A stretch of DNA of 64,000 nucleotides from Whitmania pigra (taxonomy: Eukaryota; Annelida; Clitellata; Hirudinida; Haemopidae), in the NCBI GenBank assembly GCA_021613335.1, contig JAJTWR010000269.1:2171001-2235000 (forward strand), given 5' to 3'. Numbering within the stretch: the first letter of the stretch is position 1; every line of letters starts with the position of its first letter. Below are positions 24,206 through 35,342 of the stretch, one piece after another. Position numbers and translations under genes: made by a program. The notes under the pieces are model-generated. The model saw only the letters and a program-made list of their open reading frames with translations. It ran no database searches and had not been told where the DNA came from.

Positions 24206-24420
24206 TTTGAATAAGTTTATTAAGCAAGTATTCAGTTAATAGAACTGAATAATCAAGATGAGGATTTGAGTATCTAGAACTTAAGGCTGTGTTGGATTCT
24301 GAGATTGTTTGTTGGACTATTTGTTGTACCAGAATGTGGGGACAAAAGTGTATGAAAAAGATACAAAATATAACCAAAATTAAATTAAATTTAGATTTAA
24401 TTATTGCAAGATAAACGTAA
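24206..24420 (-). mobile_element. Diverged LTR fragment inside a W1 intron
   Basis: The segment around AAGTTTATTAAGCAAGTATT and the ATTCAGTT..AACTGAAT palindrome matches the inner part of the solo LTR at 22151-22451, in the same orientation, with many substitutions and no intact ends. It lies between W1 exons 2 and 3. Confidence 0.65.
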
Positions 24421-26026
24421 TAGTTTATTGCTCGGATATAACAATATTTTATGTTTATAATAATATATTTTGATTGGCATATCTTACTGCCAATGTTATT
24501 GTGCAGACAATGAGTTCCTTAATTACATCTAAGTATTTGTTTCAAGTGATTTAAAAATACTAAATTTTAAATAATTTTTAAATTCTGCCAGTTATTCCTC
24601 CAAATGAAAGATGTTTTGACTCAAAATTATTGAGAAGCTTGAGGCAAGAAACAGGCTTTCTCCCAGCATCATTTGAATTCTGTTATGACAATTGTCTATC
24701 TTTAAATTATAAATTTTGGGGTTTTTGGGTGAGCTTATAATATTAACATTTGATTCTTCAAGTTAATAAGCTGATTTCAGGTATAATAATTTAAAAGTTC
24801 TTTTAGGGATTCTAATTTGGATGTTATTTATTTTAAGCTTTATGATAGGACTGCTTGTTTTTGTGATGACCATTTTGAGGGTTTCTTAAGAATTCCTGAT
24901 TCAGAATGCACGTCTTGTTTTGAAGAGGGATGCACAATAGAGCCAACTGACCTAATGATCTACAAAGGTTACAGATCTATCGAACACTTCCTTTTTTAAG
25001 AGATCATTAAATTTTAGACATTTATTACTTGTTCTCCCCATTGACTTTCTTAATTGTTTAGTTGGACATCTTCCCTATTTGAACAAAAGTTACAACGAAG
25101 TATTTCATTGTCTTGGTGGAGTCACTTCAATGAATGGTACTTGCAAAAGTACAAGATGTAAAAGTGGATGGAAGGGAGCCAAATGCAACCAACGAGGTTT
25201 TAGCATCACGCATGTCATTAATAATAATTTGTTTCATAATTACAACAATTATCACGATATCCTGAAATCATGACATTTTTTGTCTATTAGAATGCATTAC
25301 AGCTTCTAAGACTGTAATTAAATCAGCTTTTACATTTCAGATTGTGGCTTGTTTAATGGCAACTGTGGCGATCACAAATGCAAAGATATTAACATTGGCA
25401 ATCAAAACATTTCCGAATGTGTTTGCAAGGAGGGATTCCAAAGTATATCAGTGTACGATGAATGGTTGAATTTTATAAAAGCTATTTTTAATAACATCTC
25501 AATTTAAGCTTTAGTTTTTTTTAATTATAGCATTTATTTGTTTCTATTTCACTTAAAAGACACAGATGAATGTCAAAATAATCCTTGCAATGAACCATCT
25601 GAAACCTGCATCAACACCGTTGGATCGTTCATGTGTATTTGTTCATCTGGATATAATTATACCTATCAATCGGACTGCAGAGGTTAATCGTTAATAACTT
25701 ATTAACCAACTAATATCCTTTAAAAATTAAACACAAGTTTAATTAACTTCAACTTTTATAATTTAAAGTGAATAAAATGAATGATTATTGAGAATATTGA
25801 TTGTATTGCTCATTATTTCAGTCAATTGCAGTAAGAGCCTCTATATCTGTGAGAATTCTAGTTCTTGCAATAATCTTTCCAATTACATTTGCTTGCTGGA
25901 AATAAAAGATATTCATGAAAATTGTGGTAATTTGATTAATTGACAGTTTGTTTTATTAAGTATTGTGCCCTAATTACGTAATTATGTTAAATATTATGTC
26001 TCTCAAATAATAAGACTATCAAAAAT

Positions 26027-26112
26027 GACGTGCAATTTGGCTCAGAGGGTTGCGTCCCAGCTTACACCGCCAGGGAGCGCCCTCGGCCAGGCGCGCTATA
26101 CAAATGGTGGAT
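26027..26112 (+). mobile_element. SINE fragment with internal deletion
   Basis: An A-box-like TTTGGCTCAGAGGGTT is followed directly by CCGCCAGGGAGCGCCCTCGG and GCGCGCTATACAAATGG, the body of the 12.3 kb SINE; the B-box part is missing. It lies in the W1 intron before the membrane exon. Confidence 0.65.
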
Positions 26113-27334
26113 TGATTAAGAAGTGCCATCACATGCTCTCCGTATACATAAGGCACTCAAAATATCAGTTAAATAAAAAAAAAATAATACAAAATATGGA
26201 CAAAAATTAATTTTTGCCTCAAAGGATTTGAATTTATCTTGAAAAAATAAAATATAAACATTCAATTCGCACAGATAGAACAACTGTGGCAATTTTGGGT
26301 GTATTATTGGCCTACACATGTGTGCCTTGGCTTGTGCTATGATAGGGATGTTCTTTTACAGAAGTGAGTGTGTTAAGAACTTATTGAATGTAACATTAAA
26401 AAATATTTAATGAAGAAATGTTTAATTGTGGTACACTGACTACATTCGCTCTTTTTGTTTGCCTTTATCAACACATATTATTAAACTTTAACATGCAACA
26501 TTCAATGTTGAACCACTAGTTTGCATGGATTGTGACACACTTTTACCTCATTAATCTTAATTCATGTTTGACAGAAAAACTTAAAGACAGTGAATCAAGA
26601 CAAGATAAGTTGCGGAAAACGATACCCGAAAAGGGCGAGAAATCGAACACACATAACTTATCAAATCAAGATCATGAAGAAGAAAAATATGAAGAATTAA
26701 GAATTAGTGATATTTACGAAAACTGATAAAATAGTACTTTATGCAGCTTCATTAAGCTTCTGTTATTTAAAACATTTTGAATTAGCTTATTGTTTTCGCT
26801 TGTTTTGATATATTTGGAAAATCTAATAAAATAATGTTTTATTAGTTATTTAATTTGAAGTTATGATCAATTTTTTAATTGTTCCTTCGCATCATTAACG
26901 AATTAACAATGTAGTCAAAATCTCGTCAAAGTAGAAAATATGTTTTTGGCATACTAGAAATATCAATTCATGACTATATTCATGTTGAAATCATTTTGGC
27001 TATTTACTAGTGTTATTTAATTTTGCAAATTAAGGTTTTCTTTAACTAAAACGTTTTGCATCAAATTCGAGAAAGAGGTTTGCGATTGTTGGCAATTAAT
27101 TACAAATCTGCTCCGCATAATAATTAAAATTATGCCTCCCCTGATGTCTGCAATACATTTTTAACCCTCATGGACATGGAGACCCAATGAAGATACAAGA
27201 TGCCTTTTGTATTATCCATATGCGCCTTACAAATTAATAATAGTAACATTAATATAAATAAAACTTAAACAAATTATGAATAAAAAAATTGAATTCGTCG
27301 GTTTAATCCCATATTACCAGTCATCTGAAAATAC

Positions 27335-27641
27335 TGTTGTAAACTTAGATTTTTGGAAATTAATTATGTTTATATTGCTAAAATAATTAAATTTATATTT
27401 CATTATATTTGGCATCTTTTTCGGGCACGTGGTATCTACTTTTGCTACAGAAAAGCATTCTCGATAATCACCTGACAAACAACGAGAATCAGACAACTTG
27501 GAAGCCCAAGTATCCATTTGCATCCTTAAGTACCTCAATCCTTAAAAACTTAACTTTTGTTATTCAGTTCCGTTAACTGAATACTTGATCTAATAAACTT
27601 ATTAGTTAACTTATTTATTTGCGGACTCCCGGATTATTTCA
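27335..27641 (+). mobile_element. 5' LTR of a truncated LTR retrotransposon
   Basis: 307 bp from TGTTGTAAACTTAG to GATTATTTCA, homologous to the solo LTR at 22151-22451 in inverted orientation. It is followed within two bases by TGGTGTCATGAGTGGGATC, the position and form of a tRNA primer-binding site, and then by gag. Confidence 0.85.
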
Positions 27642-27676
27642 TTGGTGTCATGAGTGGGATCCCAAAAAAGTAAGTC

Positions 27677-28307
27677 ATGAGCAAGTTCTTAGAAGATTTA
27701 ACTGTTGCTGAAATGAGACGTGAACTTAGGGAGAGAAAAATGGATCCGAAAGGACTAAGGACAGAATTGCAAGATCGTCTGCAGTCATGGATAATAGACC
27801 AAGGTGAATACCCAGAGACTTGATCCATTTCAGAGACAGGAATGGACAAATTTAAAGTCGGAGCTAATCAATCTAATGGAAGAAAAGATGGAATGCTTTC
27901 TAGTAAAGATAGTAAAGGTTTCCTCCAACAAAGCTGCCACTAGCTACCAACCGGAAGAGACTCCAACAAGCACCAAAAACATCATGCCAGCTGAATCCTC
28001 AGCAGTGCACCCGATTGCCACACTGGTTTCGGTTGAGAATGAGACCGATAAAATTGTAGATGGAATAACTTTGGGAGAAAGCAAAGTGTTGCTTCCATGC
28101 AGTGAGGAATCCGGAAAGGAGCTGAGGAAAGAGCTGGGTGAGGAAAACGGTGCTGAGGAGACCTTTGCTGAGGTGAGTGAGGTCAGTTTGGTGGTTGACG
28201 GGGACAGTCCAATAGTGGAGCTCCCCATAAATGTTGAGAATGAGGACAACAGTGAGCTGAGGGAAAGTTTCCGCAAACCCCAAAGTAGAATGTTTGAAAA
28301 CTCCTGA
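27677..28307 (+). pseudogene. Truncated, frameshifted gag-like ORF of the LTR element
   Basis: The first frame (27677-27823, 48 codons) has a SAP-like pattern: EMRRELRERKMDPKGLRTEL, then L..RL. It stops at TGA, while the homologous reading continues one frame over (from about 27804) to 28307 as an acidic, Glu/Ser-rich stretch without zinc knuckles. No protease, reverse transcriptase or 3' LTR is visible; the element breaks off by about 28490, just upstream of gene W2. It is a defective fragment. Confidence 0.6.
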
Positions 28308-28731
28308 TAACGGAAATACTTGCGAGAAAGCGAAATCGTTTTAAAGTTGAAGCACATTAATTATGCGTGGGCGGCAAGGCTGCTTGGAGAGAGGTACTGG
28401 GATGAGTGCCCTGAGAACCGGCAATATTTTGGGACCCGTCGGAGTTTTAAAATCTTTTCTTTTCTCTTAAGTAATTGACTTACAAATTTCGATCCCACTT
28501 ACTCGAATACATCATAAATTTAAAAAAACTCAACCGCCTATCAATTACAAAGTGAATCGATTTTTCTAAAGTCTACATTTAAATTTAACCTTTTCAAGAA
28601 CAAAAATGCTAAATCGATGTTGGTAGTGTTGCAGTTCGTGGTTAAGAGTCGCAGATTGAAATGAAATCGAGCGCACGAATAAATTGCGATTGAACTCCAA
28701 TCAGCAATCCTTTGCTGATAAATTATAAATA

Positions 28732-31700
28732 ATGGGCGTATTATTTCTGCACGTGTTGAGTACAGTATTGCTGTTTCTTTTGGCACATGAAGGTAATCAT
28801 TTTATTGTTGTTCTTATTGAAGTTTAATTTGAAACAATTTTGAATAAATTGCACGAAAAATGAGGCCGCGTTGCTGAATTTACAAATGGTAAAATATTGC
28901 ATCTATTTTAATTTAATATTTCATTATTCTGTATTTAAGATAACTTTCATATTTTGTTATAAATTGCTGAAGTTACAAATGGTAAAATATTGCATCTATT
29001 TTAATTTAATATTTAATTATTCTGTATTTAAGATAACTTTCATATTTTGTTATAAATTGCTGAATTTACAGTCCAAGGTGCACAGATATACGTGGGATGC
29101 TACAAAGAAATTTTTGAATATTTTACAACAAAATCAGTGGAAAACGCTTCTCAATGTACGAATGATTGCAGAAACCAATTATCTTTATTCGCTGCTGTAA
29201 AGGTTCAAATGTCTGAAAATGTATTGTATTACATAGTTACATAATTGTGGTTCATTTGTTATTTTGAAGAATGGATCACTCTGTTATTGTGCAAATAAAA
29301 TAAGCGCAAGAGTTTCATTGTCCAATTGCAACTTACTGTGTGTGGATAATGAAGGAATATGTGGAAGTAGTGATTTTTATGCCGTGCATGCAGGTTGTTG
29401 CATTTTGTTTAATTCAAATGTAGTAAATTCAAAATAAAACACATTTGATAATTTTTAATGTGATGGGATTAATTGATGTTTATATAACTTAATGTTTTTT
29501 GAGGTCTAATTTCGATTATGATTGTTTTTATGGATCGTAATGAATCTAAACGTTATTGAGATTTACCAAGTTCAATATTTAACTTAAGCGAGATATGAAA
29601 AAACTGCACTAAGTATTATCGCTAAGGCTTAACCCTTATCTTTTTTGTATCAACTCTTTTTGCATCAGTCCTCGCCACAGCTGTGTAAATTTAAACAATC
29701 ATCAGTTCTTATTATTTGATAATTTAGCGGCAAAGTTGAAAATATATTATATCCTAATGTTTAATAAAAAAAAACCTGTTAACTTAGAATAGCAAATTAT
29801 TCATCGATAACTTTCTTAATGCAAAAGTCGATATATTGCTCTGAACTTATTTAAGCAACTCTTCTTCGCTATTCTAAACAAATATTTACAAAAGTTGTTC
29901 ACTTGCAATAACATCATTTTTAGAATTTTAACTTTTCAAAAAAATAAACTTTAAGCAAATTTGAATGACATTTAGGAGTGCCAGCATATTTCGGCTGTTT
30001 CAAAGATGATATCATCAATAGAGATATGAACTTAGTGATAGAAGGAGATTGGAACATGACAATTGATAAGTGTTATTATTACTGTTCACAAAGAAAGCAC
30101 ATATTCATGGGGCTTCAGGTAGATTCAAATTTATTCAAAACTTGCTTTCTCTTTTCTCCTTTGCTTCAATTTCTATGGTGGAACTTTTGGTGAAGTTTGA
30201 AAATCTTTAACCTATGACATTTCAAAACGTTTACTCACTAAAAATAAATAAATGTTTCAACGTGCAAATGAAATGCTTAACTTTTCTATCATTTATCAAC
30301 GCAAATTATTTTGGTCTTACTGAAGCCAACGAATTGAGCTATTAAAGTTCTACAAAAGCTAATTAATTTCTAGAATGGCGGTTCCTGTTTTTGTGGTAAT
30401 GAATATGGAAACCATGGAAGAGCTCCAGAATCAGAATGTAATGTTACTTGCACTAAGAATGGAAACCAAATATGTGGAGGTCTTGCAAGAAACAGTGTTT
30501 ATTCTGGTGAGATTATTTTTGAAGTTTGACTTGGTTGAAAAAATAATAAACCTTTTAGTTGTTAAATAATAAAAAATGTGTGCTGTTAGTATAACATTAA
30601 CTGAGAAAGAAGCAATATTTATTCAAGGGAACAATGTTCATCACTTTCGAAATTACAGATTTTATAATAATTTAATCCAATTTAACTAATTAACTCGTAT
30701 ATCCGACAACTATCGTTATATTATGAAACTTTTAGGTTTATTTTTAAACTTTTACTATTTTTCGTTTTCGTGTTTAGTTGACTATTTTCCTGGTCTAAAT
30801 AAAAGTTACAGCGAAATGTTCCATTGCCTGAAAGAAACTTCTGACAGGAATGGTACATGCCCCCAACCAAAGTGTCAACCTGGATGGAAAGGAACAAAAT
30901 GCAACCATCGAGGTTTGAATGCACTTTAAAATGCCAAACTAGTTATTTTCAAGTTAATAATTAAACAATTGACTGATTTGACAATATGTTTTTTTCCATG
31001 TCATATGAAACTATATATTTAAGCTAAGAAGCATTATAGATAATTTTCTTATTAAAATTTAAAATTTATTTAAAATTTCAAAAAATTGATGTTCTTAAGG
31101 CATAAAATGTGAAATAAATTGTTAACCTTTAGATTGTCCCATAAACAATGGAGACTGTGGAGAACAAATTTGTGTAGAAATTAAGATTGGCAGTCAAAAT
31201 CTTTCTGAATGTATTTGCAAGAAGGGATTTCGATATGATTCTGTCAAAGAAGAATGCCTGGGTCAATGAAATTTGATAAAGGATTACGCTATTATGTTAA
31301 ATCATGCTTAAAAAAACTGTTCAATTATGTTTAAATTTATTTCGAACAGACGTAGACGAATGCTCTAAAGGAGTTTGCAATAAGTCAACATCCACTTGCA
31401 ACAACACTATTGGATCTTATAACTGCATTTGCAACGAAGGTTATGCAAAAGATTCAAGCACTGAAAAATGCGAAGGTTTGCACTCAAAGAAACAATTGCT
31501 GAAATTTATTTCTTAGTAGAAATTACTAATAAGTTTTATTAAATGCCTTTGTAAAACAGACATAGATGAATGTTCTTTAAACGTGTGCAATGATTTGACC
31601 TCTACTTGTACTAACATCCTTGGATCATATGACTGCGTCTGTAAAGAAGGATATGCAAAAACTTCAACCAGTGAAGATTGTGAAGGTTGTGATTACATAA

Positions 31701-33352
31701 ACTCTCATTAACTAAACTAAATTTTCAATAATTTTATTAAAATCTCTAAAAACAGACCAGAACGAATGCCTGTTAAACTTATGTAAAGATTCATCCTCAA
31801 CTTGCCTTAACACGATTGGATCTTACCAATGCACTTGTAAAGAAGGATTTCTACAAAATTCAAGCACCAAAGACTGTGAAGGTTATAATAACTAATTATT
31901 ATAAAGCTGGTTGTCGTATTTATTGAATATTAGTTAATGAAAATATATGGGCAAACTTATTAAGAAAATTATTAAAATTAGGGAGCGTTTGCGACCGAAC
32001 ACTTTTGTTTCAGTAATATCTACTAACGTTTATTACGTCCAAGGGCGTTTAATACTTCTAAAAACAGATGTAGACGAATGTTCATCAAGCCCATGTAATT
32101 TGTCGACCTCTACTTGCAAGAATTCTGTTGGGTCTTACGAATGCATCTGCAATGAAGGATTTGTAAGGATTTCCTCAAGCAATTCGGATTGTGCAGGTCG
32201 TTAAGAAAATATGTCAAATAGTTAAATAGTAAAACCTTAAAATCCAACTCTAAGAAGCATTCTCATGAAAAAGATTTCAACGTTAAAACTAACTTTTTAA
32301 AGACAAAGATGAATGTCAAAGTAATCCTTGCAATGAACCATCTGAAACTTGCAACAACACAATTGGATCGTTCATGTGTACTTGTTCACCTGGATATAAT
32401 TACGCCAAACAATCGAACTGCGGTTAGTTAGACGATAGAATATAATCCGATAAACTTTCAAATAACAGTTACACTTAATGATTAATTATAATTTTTAATA
32501 AAAAAACGATTTTGCAGCTATTAATTTATTTTTCAGTCGGCTGCAGTGGATTCCTTTTCGAGTGTCACAACTCAACCTTTTGCCAGCCTGTGCAAGGATA
32601 TATGTGTGATTCTCATGAAATCCGATATAAAAACGATGTTCACATTGGAGGCATCAAACGTCAGACATTTTTTTATTTTTATAATTATTTATTTATTTTA
32701 ATTTTTATTAATAACATTAGCGCAACCTTTACTTTCAAATATTTTAGAAACAGCATGAAAATATACTTCAATTAAGGAAACGGCTCTTTACCTTAATAAA
32801 TTGATGATCTCAATTAAATATTTTTAATAATTAGATTGACGTGATTGTCAATGTTAACAAGTGCAAGTTAGCAAGAAGAGTTTCTTTCCTGCATGAGGCG
32901 GTAAAAATGCAGCAGTCTTAAAGTGTCGTGTTCACCGCTTAAATTTATTTAACAAAAAGCGCATCTAACGCATATTATTTCAATAATGATTACTAACAAT
33001 TATTGCTGAAGATGTCGTTCACTTCTCAAGCTTATTTAAATTTCCAATTAAACATTTTCAGACAAGAAAATCATATTAGTCTTTACGACTTTTCTTGCCG
33101 TTTTGCTTTGCTCTCTTTTAATTTTTATCGTCAAAAGTTCACATAATAGAAAAGGTTACATTGACTTTAACAAATATATGTTATTTCTATGCATTTATTA
33201 ATTCAGTTATAACTTTAATAATATAAATAATTTAATAATAACAATAATTCACTTAAAATTTTAATTCTTACAATCAAGGTAAAATACTGAAAGCTGATTC
33301 CAATTCGATCAGGTTTCAAAACATCAGTCAAGGCTCCATATCAAATCATTAA
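28732..33352 (+). CDS. WSC/EGF single-pass membrane protein, gene W2
   Basis: Fifteen exons: 28732-28792, 29072-29202, 29270-29393, 29976-30118, 30374-30506, 30778-30912, 31133-31261, 31350-31475, 31560-31685, 31756-31881, 32068-32196, 32303-32422, 32537-32659, 33062-33154, 33279-33352. All junctions are GT-AG and phase-consistent, total 1773 nt, 590 residues. Exon 1 is a signal peptide (MGVLFLHVLSTVLLFLLAHE). Exons 2-3 and 4-5 each encode a WSC domain (YVGCYKE; YFGCFKDD, CFCGNEYG, CGG). Exon 6 is EGF-like (GWKGTKC), exon 7 an EGF, exons 8-12 five calcium-binding EGFs (DVDEC, DIDEC, DQNEC, DVDEC, DKDEC), exon 13 a further Cys-rich exon, exon 14 a transmembrane helix, exon 15 a short cytoplasmic tail. 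WSC domains are putative glycan binders, so cell-surface recognition or adhesion is inferred. The exon 13 donor is the weakest call. Confidence 0.88.
28871..29071. repeat. 93-bp tandem repeat in W2 intron 1
   Basis: Units start at 28871, 28964 and (partial) 29057, each with TTGCTGAA(T/G)TTACA. The partial third unit supplies the splice acceptor TTTACAG of W2 exon 2. Confidence 0.93.
32868..32985 (+). mobile_element. Diverged SINE copy in a W2 intron
   Basis: The line GTGCAAGTTAGCAAGAAGAG, TGCATGAGGCGGTAA, GTGTCGTGTTCACCGC follows the 12.3 kb SINE head in order, then AAAGCGCATCTAACGCAT matches its 3' part. Many substitutions make it an old copy. It lies between W2 exons 13 and 14. Confidence 0.65.
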
Positions 33353-35342
33353 AAACATTTACAATGATTGTTTACAAATGATTTTCTAAATTTACTAAAC
33401 AATCTGTTTTACTTTTTACAACAGTCTGTTGTTACTTAGACTTAGGAAGCAATCAGCTGACTTGCTACTTTAGAAAAACCTATCCATAATTGCGCATCCG
33501 TAGATTACAAAGATTTTTAATTTAATCGTTAGGTGCCTAATTCAAATATATTTTTAACTTTTTTGATTAGTCTTGCTCTTTGTATTTGTATTATGTATTT
33601 ACTAGATAAGATGATCATTATTTTATTTAACTGACATCACATGGTTTGCTTTGTTAAATATTGTTAAAGCATTGTCCATAAATAAGAAGAGACTTTGATG
33701 TAGAACGGAGACTTAATAACTTGTTCAAATACGACACGACACCATATCAGCGGCAACAAAATGGAATTTCGCTTTTTAATTCAAGACATTTTTATCTATA
33801 TTAAAATATCATTTAATATTTTATTAATTAAACTTGCTGATCCTATCTTGCCTTATTCATTCAACAGTCAATGTGTGGTACATTGAAGCAAAGTTAAAGA
33901 AGTCTAATCGTTCAAACAATGCGAATAATTCAAATTATAATGAACTTGACTCGTTGAATCGACCAATCAGATTTATTCTGAATTAAAACTTAACTAATTA
34001 ATTCCAACAGAAATAACATTGCTTTCAAGATCAAGTGTTTAACCATTTTATAACCATTTATAAATAAATAAATAAAGTAAATTATAAAAGGTTTCGGTTG
34101 CAAGACAGTTTTGAGCAGTTTTCGTGCTGCAAAACAAGTATTCAATTTCTCGATATCCTTGCTAATGTAAATTGAATGGATTATTAAATGGAAATGAAGT
34201 TATCTGATTCTTGTCGGTGAACGTTCACATTTGAGTCTACAGAAACACATTTTAGAGAAGAATGTTTTTAGAAAAGATGTATAAATAATTATTTATCACT
34301 TCCTCAATAGTTTTAAAAAATTAATTAGTTCCTTCATTATTTAGTTTTCTTAAATCCAGATCTTATCAATTCGAACCAAATAGAAGCCTAAGTTTTGGAC
34401 TTACGTTCAAAGGGAAAGCAAACCGAAAAACCGTCAAGGGATTGATCACGGTAAAACAGTTACTGCGTTTAAAAACTAAATCATCAAAGTAATTTATTGA
34501 AATGTTTAAATTGTAACATGACATTCTAACAAGCGCCGTTTTAGTAATTAAGTTTTTCCGTTTAAACATTTACAATTAAAGATTAATATTATTATTAAAT
34601 AAGGGTGACATCGAAGGATAACCTGGAGTTATGAGGGCAGGATATGAAAGTATGCTCAAAAATTCCGAAGAGTGAAATTACTTTTTTTATTGTATCGACT
34701 CTTGTTTAATAAACACTTCTTTTTTAATACAATTTTAAAACTTTAACATAATCGCTTCACCAAGTAAGTTTATTAATTTTTAAAACCAAAAATGTCTCAA
34801 ACAAGGAATCATTTGGTCTGTTAGAAACTAAACAGTCTCTCGACAGGAGCCGATGACGGAATGCTTTTTTGAAAACTAAACTTCTTGATTCAAGACGCGA
34901 AAAAGAAGTGTCAGATAAGTAATTCATCATGTTTATTCAATTACTGTTTTATTGGCAGTTTTTACTTTCAACAAACCACTGATGTTAGTAATATATATAG
35001 TTAATATATAATAACGCATAGTTAAAATATAATATTATATAACACCAAATAGTTTTCATTGCTAAGATACAGTTCTAAACTTTGAGTCAATCAATTGTTT
35101 AAAGCTGGTTCATTTGCTTAATAATCGATATTAGTTGAGAATTTCGTTGATTTTATTTCTTCTTTCCTCCGAGAATTCATATAAATAAATTAATTAAATC
35201 TAAATGATATATTTAAAATAATTATTTATTTTCGTAATCTTTTGGTAATAAAATATCGGTCCTCATAAAGAAAATTAAAATTATTATATAAATAACTACA
35301 AATATCTAACATCAAATTAAAAAACCAACTACAGCATATCAA
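33353..35342. other. AT-rich spacer, nothing recognised
   Basis: No domain-bearing frame, repeat array or RNA gene is apparent between the W2 stop codon and the BTB gene. Confidence 0.5.

Larger units (their letters stand above)
23634..26726 (+). pseudogene. WSC/EGF protein gene W1, disrupted
   Basis: Ten exons align with gene W2: 23634-23750, 23993-24116, 24592-24728, 24838-24967, 25062-25196, 25341-25464, 25560-25682, 25822-25926, 26275-26363, 26575-26726. They encode two WSC domains (each in two exons), an EGF-like exon ending GWKGAKCNQR, an EGF, a calcium-binding EGF (DTDECQNNPC), a Cys-rich exon, a membrane segment and a tail ending YEELRISDIYEN. Three exons break the frame: the first is 14 nt shorter than in W2 and hits TAA, the sixth loses its last Cys and ends in the wrong phase, and the membrane exon has the wrong length. 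No signal-peptide exon was found upstream. The other exons are open with good splice sites, so decay looks recent; assembly errors could mimic this. Confidence 0.75.

Noticed and set aside
24807..24837. Alternative acceptor for W1 exon 4 at 24806
   Set aside because: Gives a stop or the wrong phase; the acceptor at 24837 restores phase 0 and matches the W2 exon length.
27944..28357. 137-codon Ser/Phe-rich frame on the minus strand
   Set aside because: Shadow of the gag-like frame on the plus strand.
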